Assembly: GCF_947497935.1 (NCBI RefSeq) | Contig: NZ_CANMIO010000011.1 | Span: 62,001 to 126,000, forward strand | Direction of reading: 5' to 3' | DNA: 64,000 nucleotides | Source: an uncultured Shewanella sp. | Lineage (GTDB): Bacteria; Pseudomonadota; Gammaproteobacteria; Enterobacterales; Shewanellaceae | Part shown: positions 8,985 through 18,107 of the stretch, in pieces | Numbering within the stretch: the stretch's first letter is position 1 | How the letters are laid out: each line of letters starts with the position of its first letter | Program-made: the position numbers and the translations under genes | The notes under the pieces: generated by a model | Seen by the model: only the letters and a program-made list of their open reading frames with translations | The model's database searches: none | What the model was told of the DNA's origin: nothing

Positions 8985-9890
8985 ATGAATATTTTAATGA
9001 CTGGCGCCAGTGGATTTATCGGTACGCAACTGGTCAGCGCCTTAGTACCTCAACACCAATTAACCATTCTCAGCCGTGATCCGCTTCGCGCGTCCATTAA
9101 ACTTGGCGCTAAGCATCACTATTTGAGTTCATTGGATGAACTCGACGACTTAGATAAGTTCGATGCGGTTATTAATTTAGCAGGAGAGCCCATCGCCTCA
9201 AAACGCTGGACCGGAAAGCAAAGACTTGCTATCTGCCAGAGTCGTTGGACGCTCACCGAGCAACTCTCAGCACTTTTCCAAAAAAGTACCACACCACCTC
9301 ATACTCTAATTAGCACCTCTGCCGTAGGTTATTATGGTAATCAAGAGCAAAATACTGTCGATGAGAGCTATCAAGCCAATCGCGCCAATAGAGCCGAGTT
9401 TACCCATCAAGTTTGTCATCGTTGGGAAGAAGGCGCGCTAAAGGCCAAGAGCGAGCAAACCCGGGTCTGTATTATTCGTATTGGGCTAGTACTTGGCCCC
9501 CATGGCGGCGCTTTGGCTAAGATGCTCCCGGCATTTAGACTAGGACTAGGTGGGCCAATTGCCGACGGAGAGCAAGGCATGAGCTGGATCCATCAATCCG
9601 ATCTCGTTAACCTTTTTATCCACTTGCTCAACCATCCTAATTGTGAGGGCGTTTATAACGGCTGTGCTCCCAACCCAATTAGTAATAGCCTGTTTACTCA
9701 AGCCCTGGGCCATGTGTTAAATCGACCCGCTTTTATTCCAGTCCCAGCATTTGCCTTAAAGCTCATTCTCGGTGAGATGTCGAGCCTATTAATTGAAGGG
9801 CAATATGTTTTGCCTAAACGTACCTTGGCATCGGGATTCGAATTCCAATATCCTGAGCTTGAGGGCGCATTCAAACAGTTACTTGATTAA
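8985..9890 (+). CDS. yfcH: TIGR01777-family NAD(P)-dependent epimerase-like protein
   Basis: A 301-residue extended short-chain dehydrogenase/reductase-like protein. It starts with the nucleotide-binding signature MTGASGFIGTQL and carries the family motifs NLAGEPIASKRWT, STSAVGYYG near residue 110, and a C-terminal DUF1731-type region ending in LASGFEFQYPELEGAF. The enzymatic reaction of this family is not known; a sugar-nucleotide or cofactor-linked role is usually guessed. The start at 8985 is six codons inside the open frame and gives the normal N-terminus. The pairing with folX is conserved with E. coli. Confidence 0.9.
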   Translation: MNILMTGASGFIGTQLVSALVPQHQLTILSRDPLRASIKLGAKHHYLSSLDELDDLDKFDAVINLAGEPIASKRWTGKQRLAICQSRWTLTEQLSALFQKSTTPPHTLISTSAVGYYGNQEQNTVDESYQANRANRAEFTHQVCHRWEEGALKAKSEQTRVCIIRIGLVLGPHGGALAKMLPAFRLGLGGPIADGEQGMSWIHQSDLVNLFIHLLNHPNCEGVYNGCAPNPISNSLFTQALGHVLNRPAFIPVPAFALKLILGEMSSLLIEGQYVLPKRTLASGFEFQYPELEGAFKQLLD

Positions 9891-9932
9891 TCTTTTCCTG
9901 TAACATAATGCGTTGACAGATAGAATAAAAAT

Positions 9933-9961
9933 AAAAAGGGATAGCTTAGCTATCCCTTTTT
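9933..9961. terminator. Bidirectional terminator between yfcH and ybbP
   Basis: An AAAAAGGGATAGC/GCTATCCCTTTTT stem with a three-base loop separates two convergent genes and has A- and T-runs on the two sides. Confidence 0.9.
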
Positions 9962-9980
9962 ATTTCGAACTAATATTTTG

Positions 9981-12434
9981 CTAATGCGCTTTAAGTAACT
10001 CACCGCAAGACTTATTCAGCAGCTGTCTACATCGCCATATTCCTAAAGTAGCAACAACCAAGCCGCCACATAATGGAGCAATTCCCCACCACGGCCAATG
10101 CATATATACATTAAGCTCAAACACCTGAGTCTTTAACAGGTATAGAGTGAACTCGGCAACAATCACCGCCAATATTCCCGCTATCGTCCCTAGCAAAGCA
10201 AACTCAAGCCCTGTTGCAGCACGCAGCAGCCAACCTGAGGCCCCAAAGGTTCTGAGCACGGCAAGCTCTCTTTGTCTTGTCGCCATACCCGCCTCAGTTT
10301 GCGCTATCATCACTAAGGCACTCGCTAATAACACTAAAATTAACACCAGAGATAATGACAGGGATACCTGATCGATTATTTGTCTGAGCTGGCTCACCAT
10401 AGCACCGACATCAATGATAGACACAGTCGGAAACTGCTTAATTAAATCTAAAATAAGCCCGCGCTGCGACTCATCTAAGTGAAAACTCGACATAGAGGTA
10501 TAAGCAAACGGCGCTAATGCTTCTTGAGTAAAGATCATAAAAAAGTTTGGCTGCAGTGTTTCCCAGTGGACCGCACGAATGCTTGCAACCTTCACAGTGA
10601 GCGTCTGATTATCTATGGTATAAGTTAAGCTATCGCCTATTGATAGATCTAAACGCTCCGCCACACCAGACTCTACCGAGACATCAAACTTATCTTGATT
10701 GAACGTTCCCTCTAAGATCTCGTTATTGGGCGGCATGGTGTCGCGATAGGTCAGATTTAACTCGCGAGAGATCCCGACTCTACCCTTTACGCCATCTTGC
10801 TTTTGCGCGCTAGAGATCAACCCTTCACCATTTATCTCGGTTAAACGACCGCGAACGACAGGATAAATAACCGGTGACGATTTCAGATGCGGAGCTAAAA
10901 AATCTGAAATCATTTGCGTCTCTTCTGGTGCAATATTGACTAGAAAGTAGTTGGGTGAATTTTCAGGAAGCTGCTTTTGCCACTCCAGTAATAAGTCTTG
11001 CCGTAACGCCAAAATCGTCAACAGCAATACCAAAGCACTACTAAACCCTACTAGCTGCACCGCATTTTGTTTAGCTCGGCGCCTAAGGCCTGCTAACGCT
11101 AGCTGCAAAGGGTTGGTCGTTTTCATGCCCACACTATGACCCAAACGGATCATAAAAAAGCCCAATACGCTTAATAACACTCCAAGCAGCAATACCGCCG
11201 CAACAACCGTTAAGGTTAATGCCAAGCTTTGCGAGTAGAGATAACCCAGTAGCGCCATGGCACTCAGGCTTAAAATAAGGTGCAACCACATGCCAAGTTG
11301 CAAGCCCTCAAGCTGTCTTTGTAGCACCCTTAAAGGAGGAATAGCCAATAAACGCATTAGCGGGTAAGCAGAGAACATAAAGGCGCTGATAAACCCCGTA
11401 CCTATACCTAACAGAATAGGCCTGCCAATGGGCGGCGAATAAGCCGCTATTTCTGCGGGTAAGAATGCGGTTATGCCTCTATCTAAGGCAAAACCACCGA
11501 GCAGACCAAGCAATACGCCAACGGCGGTAACCAATAGTAAATGCGTGCCAAATAGCACTCTTATCTGTTTAGCTGATGCGCCAAAGGTCTTCAGCATAGC
11601 CACCACATCATAATGGCGCTGACAGTATCTTTGCGCCGCAATACCAATGGCCGCACAGGCCAGTGCAATGCCTAATAGACTGGCTAGCAATAAGAATCGC
11701 TCAGCACGTTTTACCGCTCCAGCGATTGGCGAGTCTCCAGATTGCACATCGACCCATCGCTGACTGGTATTAAGCAGTGGTTTAGCTTGCGCCTCAAATG
11801 CCGTTAGTTGCTGGCTATCACCGGTAAACTGGTATCGATAGGTCACACGGCTTCCAGGCTGGATCACCTGAGTTTGCGCCACGTCTTCGATACGCATCAA
11901 CACCACGGGAGATGATGCAAACGGATTAAAACCAGCATCAGGCAGGCGAATAATCTCCTGCGATAAAGCAAAGTTGGCGTTACCCAATTCAATCTGCTTT
12001 GGGTAACCTAGTAAGCCACCGAGCCGAGTCTCGAACCAGATGGTATTCGCTTGCGGTAAGCCCTGGGCTTTACCACCACTCAGCTCGATATCGCCCTTAA
12101 GTGGATAACCTTGCTCAACGGCTCTTACTGTAACCAGTTGAAACGCATCACCTGCGTACACCATGGAGTTAAACTGCATGCTGCCAACGCGAGACAATCC
12201 AAGCTCATCGGCCACGGCTAGCACCTTAGGATCTATCTTCTCTGGCGAGTCGATGATTCGGTCGGCAGCGATGAATTTAGATGCCTGACCATTAATCGCC
12301 AGCTGTAAGCGCTCGCTTACACTCGCAAGGCCTGTTACCGATAATACCGCCAAGGTAATGGCAAGAATAATCAATAACAACTGGCCTTGAGATAACTCCC
12401 TTTTAAACAATCGCCAAGCTAAACTTAACTCCAT
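9981..12434 (-). CDS. ybbP: ABC exporter permease, FtsX-like (YbbP)
   Basis: An 817-residue inner-membrane permease. An N-terminal helix (LLLIILAITLAVLSV) is followed by a large periplasmic domain. A four-helix membrane block lies near residues 245-445, a second periplasmic domain follows, and three C-terminal helices complete it. This is the duplicated FtsX/MacB_PCD architecture of YbbP. It pairs with the ATPase encoded immediately upstream, overlapping by 10 bases. In E. coli the equivalent pair is divergent from tesA, as here. Proposed roles of the family include export of lipid-like or hydrophobic compounds linked to TesA, but the substrate is not established. Confidence 0.9.
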   Translation of the reverse strand: MELSLAWRLFKRELSQGQLLLIILAITLAVLSVTGLASVSERLQLAINGQASKFIAADRIIDSPEKIDPKVLAVADELGLSRVGSMQFNSMVYAGDAFQLVTVRAVEQGYPLKGDIELSGGKAQGLPQANTIWFETRLGGLLGYPKQIELGNANFALSQEIIRLPDAGFNPFASSPVVLMRIEDVAQTQVIQPGSRVTYRYQFTGDSQQLTAFEAQAKPLLNTSQRWVDVQSGDSPIAGAVKRAERFLLLASLLGIALACAAIGIAAQRYCQRHYDVVAMLKTFGASAKQIRVLFGTHLLLVTAVGVLLGLLGGFALDRGITAFLPAEIAAYSPPIGRPILLGIGTGFISAFMFSAYPLMRLLAIPPLRVLQRQLEGLQLGMWLHLILSLSAMALLGYLYSQSLALTLTVVAAVLLLGVLLSVLGFFMIRLGHSVGMKTTNPLQLALAGLRRRAKQNAVQLVGFSSALVLLLTILALRQDLLLEWQKQLPENSPNYFLVNIAPEETQMISDFLAPHLKSSPVIYPVVRGRLTEINGEGLISSAQKQDGVKGRVGISRELNLTYRDTMPPNNEILEGTFNQDKFDVSVESGVAERLDLSIGDSLTYTIDNQTLTVKVASIRAVHWETLQPNFFMIFTQEALAPFAYTSMSSFHLDESQRGLILDLIKQFPTVSIIDVGAMVSQLRQIIDQVSLSLSLVLILVLLASALVMIAQTEAGMATRQRELAVLRTFGASGWLLRAATGLEFALLGTIAGILAVIVAEFTLYLLKTQVFELNVYMHWPWWGIAPLCGGLVVATLGIWRCRQLLNKSCGELLKAH

Positions 12435-13156
12435 ACCCTTGCCTCTTCTGCTCCTTCAGGGTCGAGCACAGACTCGCTTTGCTTTTCACTCAAGCGGCCA
12501 GAATCCATGATGAATTGACGCTGACAACGACTGGCAAGCTCCATATCATGAGTGACGAGTACCAAAGTCGTATCACTTTCTCGATTTAGTTCAAACAGCA
12601 TATCGGCAATCTTATCGCTATTGGCCGAGTCTAGATTCCCCGTCGGCTCATCGGCAAACAACACTTTAGGCTCGCAAATAAAGGCTCTAGCAATCGCTAC
12701 TCTTTGCTGCTCACCACCGGATAATTGATTAGGAAAGTGAGTGAGTCTATGGCTTAGTCCCACCCGTTCTAGCATCGCCTCGGCCTTTTCTTTTGCCTTA
12801 GCGACACCGGCGAGTTCTGCTGGCAACATCACATTCTCAAGGGCATTTAAGGTATCAACCAACATAAAAGACTGAAAGATAAAGCTGACCTTTTGCTTAC
12901 GCAGTGCAGCCTTCGACTCTTCGTTTAGCAGCTCTAACGCGACACCATCGAGCTTTATCGAGCCACTCGACGGTGAGTCAAGTGCAGCAAGCAGACCGAG
13001 CAAGGTCGATTTACCAGAACCTGACGGCCCAAGGATAGCCACACTCTCTCCCTGCTTGACATCCATATTAATGCCGTTGAGGATAGTCAGTTCTCCCTCT
13101 TGAGTAATAACTGATTTAACTAGGTGACTTACGGTTATGGCACTATTTTCAGACAT
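12425..13156 (-). CDS. ybbA: ABC transporter ATP-binding protein (YbbA)
   Basis: A 243-residue ATPase of the LolD/MacB-type ABC family. Walker A is GPSGSGKST near residue 44, the signature is LSGGEQQRVAIARA near 143, Walker B is VLFADEPTGNLD near 164, and the switch His lies in LVTHD. It would energise the YbbP permease. Its stop codon overlaps the ybbP start, so the two are translationally coupled. Its start overlaps the divergent tesA reading frame by 20 bases. Confidence 0.93.
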   Translation of the reverse strand: MSENSAITVSHLVKSVITQEGELTILNGINMDVKQGESVAILGPSGSGKSTLLGLLAALDSPSSGSIKLDGVALELLNEESKAALRKQKVSFIFQSFMLVDTLNALENVMLPAELAGVAKAKEKAEAMLERVGLSHRLTHFPNQLSGGEQQRVAIARAFICEPKVLFADEPTGNLDSANSDKIADMLFELNRESDTTLVLVTHDMELASRCQRQFIMDSGRLSEKQSESVLDPEGAEEARVWS

Positions 13157-13766
13157 AGAATCCTTCTTCGACTTTAAAAACCGACTCGGCGGTTTGGTCT
13201 TATTATTGGTTTTCAGCTGCTTTAAGCTGAGTGCTGCCCCTATATTAATCCTAGGTGATAGCCTAAGTGCAAGTTATGGCATGCCAGAAGATCAAGGCTG
13301 GGTACAATTATTACGCGAAAAAATGCCTGAGCACAGCATCATAAATGGCTCGGTCAGCGGTGAAACTTCGGCTGGGGGGTTACGTAGACTGCCCGCACTG
13401 CTTGACTCCGCGCAGCCAAAGCTCTTATTAGTCGAACTCGGTGGCAATGATGGCTTACGTGGTTTTCCCCCCAAGCAACTGAAAAACAATCTTACAAAAA
13501 TTATCCAACTTGCCAAGGAACAAGAAATAAAAATTCTACTAAGCGAAATCATGGTACCACCTAACTATGGCCCGAGATACGCATCGCAAATTAGTACAGT
13601 TTATAAAGAACTTGCAGAAGAGCATGAGGTCACCCTGATGCCATTTTTCATGGAACAAATCGTCACGGATCCATCTTTAATGCAAAGAGACGGTATTCAC
13701 CCTAATCAAAAAGCGCAATCTGCAATTGCCGAGTTTATGTTGCCATGGTTTGAGCAGGCTTTATAA
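13137..13766 (+). CDS. tesA: Arylesterase / thioesterase I / lysophospholipase L1
   Basis: A periplasmic SGNH-family hydrolase of 209 residues. Block I is GDSLSASYG with the nucleophile Ser, the oxyanion Gly and Asn are in NGSVSGET and ELGGNDGLRG, and the catalytic Asp-His pair is in RDGIHPN. The hydrophobic LVLLLVFSCFKLSAA is a signal peptide. The annotated ATG leaves an unusually acidic 19-residue leader before the signal. A TTG at 13194 would give a more typical signal peptide and would remove the overlap with ybbA, so the true start is uncertain. Substrates of the family are acyl-CoA thioesters, aryl esters and lysophospholipids. Confidence 0.92.
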   Translation: MALFSDIESFFDFKNRLGGLVLLLVFSCFKLSAAPILILGDSLSASYGMPEDQGWVQLLREKMPEHSIINGSVSGETSAGGLRRLPALLDSAQPKLLLVELGGNDGLRGFPPKQLKNNLTKIIQLAKEQEIKILLSEIMVPPNYGPRYASQISTVYKELAEEHEVTLMPFFMEQIVTDPSLMQRDGIHPNQKAQSAIAEFMLPWFEQAL

Positions 13767-13890
13767 TCACCACTTAAATCATTGTTTTCTTGTTTAATAT
13801 TCGTCCAACGAAGATCGCGTTTGCACCTTAATCAAGCTGATAGGACAATAATAAAGTCAGCCAAAACATCGTTTCTTCAGGGAGAGCTTA

Positions 13891-15009
13891 ATGGAATACC
13901 ACATGCGCTATACTCTTATCGCTGCGACCTGCCTCGCGGCTATTTACTCTGGTTCTGCATTCTCGGCAGAAGACATCATTACCACACAAGTCACTCCTCA
14001 GCAGTCGCTAACACCTGCAGAACTTTATCCCCCAGCGGATGTAAAATACGATTGGTTACAGCTGACTTCTCTGGAGCTGTTAAAAGGTGAGATAAAAAAT
14101 CTTTATGATGACAAGCTAGAGTTTGAAAGTGATGAACTCGATACTGTTTTCATCGACTGGGAAGACGTGAAAGTACTGCAAAGTAGCCGATTAGTCAGCA
14201 TTGGCTTCACCGATCTTACTACCAAAACTGGCCGTCTTTTGGTAGAAAATGGTAAATCGTATATTAACGGGGAAGAGTTCGATAACTCAGAGATCATGAC
14301 GATTATTGCCGGCGATCAATCAGAAGCTAATTACTGGTCGAGTAAAATCACTTTAGGTGCCAATTTTCGCAGTGGTAATACCGATCAAATAGATTACAGC
14401 GCACTGGCAAAAACCATTCGTCGAACGACAGAGTCGCGCTTTAACCTAGATTATATCGGTAACTACTCTAAAACTGATGGCGAAAACCGCATCAATAATC
14501 ACCGTATCAACACTAACTTTGACTGGTTTATCTCCAAACAGTTCTACTTAAGACCTGTATTTGCCGAAGTCTATAAAGACCCTTTCTCAAACATCGATTA
14601 TCGAGTCACACTCGGTTCGGGTCTCGGTTACAACATCATAGATAACTCAAAAACAGAATGGAGTATAAGTGGTGGTCCTGCATACACTTACACCCGCTTT
14701 GATGAAGTCGCTGCGGGCGAAAAAATTGATGATGGTAGTGCGGCCATGGTGGTTGAAACGGTTTATGACACCGAAATCACCAGCGATATCGACTTTAATA
14801 CACTATACCGAATTCAGTATGGTAATGAAAAATCTGGTGGCTACACACACCATGCGATTGCAACATTAGAGATCGAGCTAACCAGTATGTTTGACCTAGA
14901 CCTTTCTGTCGTTTGGGATCGCACCAATAACCCGCAAGCAGACTCAGGCGGGTTTATACCGAAACAAGACGATTATCAGTTCATTGTCGGTTTTGGTATT
15001 GATCTCTAA
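13891..15009 (+). CDS. DUF481 outer-membrane beta-barrel protein (YdiY-like)
   Basis: A 372-residue exported protein with a cleavable signal peptide ending AFSA near residue 28. The first ~150 residues contain a strand-rich soluble domain (WLQLTSLELLKGEIKNLYDD, VFIDWEDVKVLQS). The rest is a DUF481 region of alternating amphipathic strands ending in FIVGFGIDL, with the terminal hydrophobic pattern expected of an outer-membrane barrel. GGGAG lies 6-7 bases before the ATG and fixes the start. DUF481 proteins such as YdiY are induced by acid in E. coli, but no molecular function is known. The gene is monocistronic and ends at a terminator. Confidence 0.85.
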   Translation: MEYHMRYTLIAATCLAAIYSGSAFSAEDIITTQVTPQQSLTPAELYPPADVKYDWLQLTSLELLKGEIKNLYDDKLEFESDELDTVFIDWEDVKVLQSSRLVSIGFTDLTTKTGRLLVENGKSYINGEEFDNSEIMTIIAGDQSEANYWSSKITLGANFRSGNTDQIDYSALAKTIRRTTESRFNLDYIGNYSKTDGENRINNHRINTNFDWFISKQFYLRPVFAEVYKDPFSNIDYRVTLGSGLGYNIIDNSKTEWSISGGPAYTYTRFDEVAAGEKIDDGSAAMVVETVYDTEITSDIDFNTLYRIQYGNEKSGGYTHHAIATLEIELTSMFDLDLSVVWDRTNNPQADSGGFIPKQDDYQFIVGFGIDL

Positions 15010-15055
15010 CTTTGTAGCTTCACTTCAATTAAGCAACTACTAAGTATCAAACAAG

Positions 15056-15088
15056 ATCCCTGTCATTAACCATGGCAGGGATTTTTTA
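15056..15088 (+). terminator. Terminator after the DUF481 gene
   Basis: An ATCCCTGTCAT/ATGGCAGGGAT stem (one G-T pair) with a TAACC loop is followed by six Ts. Confidence 0.85.
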
Positions 15089-15342
15089 TGGCAACTATAC
15101 CAGTCACTAGTCGGTAAATAGTTATAGTGATTTTTTAGGTTTCTGCATTTCCATACAAGCGTTTGAATGTGACGTTGTTCACATTATTTTTCAATACTTA
15201 AGCCATTTCACTTCGTTTAATCTTTTCAAAAAAAACAATTGATAACACAGTGTTAATGAATTGTTGTCCACATTTCACATTGCTTATCTTGTACGCCAGT
15301 GCAATCTAGTAGTCGCATAATAAAAATAAATTTGGAGACGCT
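15089..15342 (+). other. Upstream region of the beta-helix/dihaem gene
   Basis: This AT-rich leader between the terminator and the next start contains no gene. GGAG lies a few bases before the ATG at 15343. No operator could be assigned. Confidence 0.4.
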
Positions 15343-17997
15343 ATGCTCAACAAGAAACCTTCATGGCTTATGCCTACCTTGATAGCCAGTGCTGTAGCAA
15401 TAAGCTTAGGAGCTTGTTCATCAGACGATGACGAACCAAACGTAGTCGAAGAGGACACTGCCGTAGTCACACCGATACCAGAACCTAGCCCAAGCTTCCC
15501 TGATGGTGCCATCATGATTGAAGAGGGTGAAAACCTCACGATCCGAATTCAAGAAGCCTTGATTAACGCACAGAGTGGCGATGTCATCGTACTGCCAAAA
15601 GGTAACTTTGAAATCGCATCGACACTGCTATTTGATGGTGATGTAGACGGAGACGGCAGTTACGCTAAAAACGTGACGATCATGGGTTACGGCATGGAAG
15701 AGACGGTTCTAGACTTCTCTAAGGCTAACTCTGGCGACGGTATTTTTGTTCAGAACGCGCTCAATATTATCATTCAAGACTTATCGGTTAATGAAGCAAA
15801 GAACAACGGTATTAAGCTTAAAAATACCAATGGTATTATTCTGCGCCGTGTAGCCACTGTTTGGGAAGGTGAGCTCGATGAGGGCAACGGTGCATACGGA
15901 CTTTATCCGGTTGAATGTGAAAACATTCTTATCGAAGATACTTATGTACGTGGTAGTGCCGATGCCGGTATTTACGTCGGTCAATCTGAATATATTGTGG
16001 TACGTCGCAATATCGCTAAAGAAAACGTTGCCGGTATTGAGATTGAAAACTCAAAATATGCTGATGTCTATGACAATGAAGCCATGGGTAACACGGGGGG
16101 TATTTTAGTATTCGATTTACCTATTGGTAACCACAGATACGGCTCGAGCGTGCGTATCTTCAATAACAAAATCTTTGACAACAATACTAAAAACTTTGCC
16201 AACGCCTCAGCCAACCCAGCGGGTGTACATATCGTTCCACCAGGAACGGGTATGATTATCCTCTCTACTGATGATGTCGAGATCTTCAACAACGAGATCA
16301 CCAACCACGACACCATGGGTGTGACTATCTCAAGTTTCTTCATCGCAGAGCCAGACATCTCAACCTTTGTCGCCAACTATGGTCAGCCAGGTCAACCCAT
16401 CGAAGATGGTTGGCGCCCAACTCCGCGCAATATCTATATGCATGATAATGTGATTGAAGGATATGGCAAAAAGCCTAACGGTTACCTGATTGACGATATT
16501 ATTAAAGGTTACCTATTTACCCATGGTCAATTCCCTGGCGTACTTTACGATGGCTTAGGTGAGTTACTGTCAAATAACGGCACTGCAGCCTATTTAGGTT
16601 TGCAAGAGCTACCATTTGCAGCCGATGGCAGCGATAACATCTGTGCCAGCAATAACGGTGATGTGTCATTTGGTCGCCTATATGCAAACGACAATACAGA
16701 TATGGCTAGCCCCGAGTTTCTATTTGAGAAGACTCAAACCGATATCATGGATTGCCAGCAGGTGAGCCTGCCAGTTCACACTGTGACCTTTGGAGATCAA
16801 ATCTTCGGCTGTGGCGTCGATGATGAAACTGAAGGCTGTGACGGCGGTAACCTAATTGGTGGCGGTGGCAGCATAGGTGAAGATGAAGGTGGCCTAGAAG
16901 GTGATGGCGATCTGAGTCTTTGTATGGCTGAAGGCTCCAACGCCTCTTGGGATGCTCTGCTTAAAGCAAACTGCCCTAACCTGTCTGACTACAACCTATT
17001 CGCTGACATGAAGAACCCTGCAGACGCACCAAACTCTGGTGGTATACCTTACGATATGAATACCCAGCTATTTACTGATTATTCAAGTAAATACCGTTAT
17101 GTATTCGTACCTGAAGGTCAAAAAGCTAACTATTCAGAGAACGAGTCATTTGAGTTTCCTGTCGGCACGGTTATCGTTAAATCTTTCGCCCTACCAGCTG
17201 ACACCAGCAAACGAGGCATAGCGAACGAGGAACTGGTTGAAACCCGTCTACTTATCAAGCGTGAAACAGGCTGGACTGCATTGCCTTATGTCTGGAATGC
17301 TGAAAAGTCAGATGCTGTTTTGGCAAAGGCTGGAGCCATTCAAGGTAAGAGCGTTATGCACAATGGTACAGACATGGAATTTGACTATGTTGTTCCGAGT
17401 ATGAACCAGTGTAAGCAGTGTCACCAGTTAAAACCTGATGCTGACAGCCCTGCTAAGTTCGCACCAATTGGCACTAAGGCTCGTAACCTAAATAAAGATT
17501 ACACCTATAGTGACGGTACCATGAACCAGCTACTTAAATGGCAAGCTGCAGGCATATTGCAAGGTGTACCTGAGCTAGCAAGCGTGGACGCCGTACCATC
17601 TTATAACGATGGTGATGAAGTCAATCTTGCCGAGATGTCTGATGCTGAACTGATGAACACAGCCAAAGGGTATTTAGATATCAACTGTGCTCACTGTCAC
17701 CGCCCAGAAGGTAATGCCTCAAACACAGGCTTAAAGCTTGAGTACTGGAGAGCTTATGATGAAGATGCGGGTCTGTCTCACGGTACTTGTAAGTCACCAG
17801 TTGCCTACGGTGGTGGTTCGCTAGGCTACGATATCGTACCGGGTAAACCTGAGGAGTCGATTCTGCACTTTAGAATGGAGTCGAATGATCCAGGTGACAG
17901 AATGCCAGAGATTGGTCGTAGCTTATCCCATGCTGAGGGTGTCGCCCTTATCAACGAATGGATTAAGCGCCTACCTCAAGCAAGCTGCTCTAACTAA
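15343..17997 (+). CDS. Lipoprotein: parallel beta-helix fused to a dihaem HNE_0200-like domain
   Basis: An 884-residue surface or periplasmic lipoprotein with a lipobox at LGACSS (Cys near residue 25). Residues about 60-440 form right-handed parallel beta-helix turns (IIIQDLSV, GIKLKNTNG, IYVGQSEY, VYDNEAMGNTGG) of the TIGR03805 type. A Gly/Asp/Glu-rich linker near residues 500-525 leads to a C-terminal domain of about 355 residues. That domain has two CxxCH haem-binding motifs, CKQCH near residue 690 and CAHCH near 782, plus DRMPEIGRS close to the end. This domain corresponds to the TIGR03806 (HNE_0200) family and is homologous along its length to the product of the next gene. Covalent haem attachment is inferred from the motifs. 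The substrate is unknown; polysaccharide binding or oxidation is one possibility. Confidence 0.85.
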   Translation: MLNKKPSWLMPTLIASAVAISLGACSSDDDEPNVVEEDTAVVTPIPEPSPSFPDGAIMIEEGENLTIRIQEALINAQSGDVIVLPKGNFEIASTLLFDGDVDGDGSYAKNVTIMGYGMEETVLDFSKANSGDGIFVQNALNIIIQDLSVNEAKNNGIKLKNTNGIILRRVATVWEGELDEGNGAYGLYPVECENILIEDTYVRGSADAGIYVGQSEYIVVRRNIAKENVAGIEIENSKYADVYDNEAMGNTGGILVFDLPIGNHRYGSSVRIFNNKIFDNNTKNFANASANPAGVHIVPPGTGMIILSTDDVEIFNNEITNHDTMGVTISSFFIAEPDISTFVANYGQPGQPIEDGWRPTPRNIYMHDNVIEGYGKKPNGYLIDDIIKGYLFTHGQFPGVLYDGLGELLSNNGTAAYLGLQELPFAADGSDNICASNNGDVSFGRLYANDNTDMASPEFLFEKTQTDIMDCQQVSLPVHTVTFGDQIFGCGVDDETEGCDGGNLIGGGGSIGEDEGGLEGDGDLSLCMAEGSNASWDALLKANCPNLSDYNLFADMKNPADAPNSGGIPYDMNTQLFTDYSSKYRYVFVPEGQKANYSENESFEFPVGTVIVKSFALPADTSKRGIANEELVETRLLIKRETGWTALPYVWNAEKSDAVLAKAGAIQGKSVMHNGTDMEFDYVVPSMNQCKQCHQLKPDADSPAKFAPIGTKARNLNKDYTYSDGTMNQLLKWQAAGILQGVPELASVDAVPSYNDGDEVNLAEMSDAELMNTAKGYLDINCAHCHRPEGNASNTGLKLEYWRAYDEDAGLSHGTCKSPVAYGGGSLGYDIVPGKPEESILHFRMESNDPGDRMPEIGRSLSHAEGVALINEWIKRLPQASCSN

Positions 17998-18049
17998 CAT
18001 AAGAAGCGAGTATGCGAAACTAAGAGCAATTAACGTTCTTATCGATATA

Positions 18050-18075
18050 AAGGCCGGGCACTCCCGGCCTTTTTT
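18050..18075 (+). terminator. Terminator between the two dihaem lipoprotein genes
   Basis: An AAGGCCGGG/CCCGGCCTT stem with a CACT loop and a T-run. It lies between two related genes, so it may be partial, allowing some read-through into the second. Confidence 0.88.
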
Positions 18076-18107
18076 CTAACACCGAAATAGATCATCGTAG
18101 GTGATGT

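Noticed and set aside
13782..14090. 102-codon frame overlapping the start of the DUF481 gene
   Set aside because: It covers the signal peptide of a well-supported gene in another frame and lacks its own signals.
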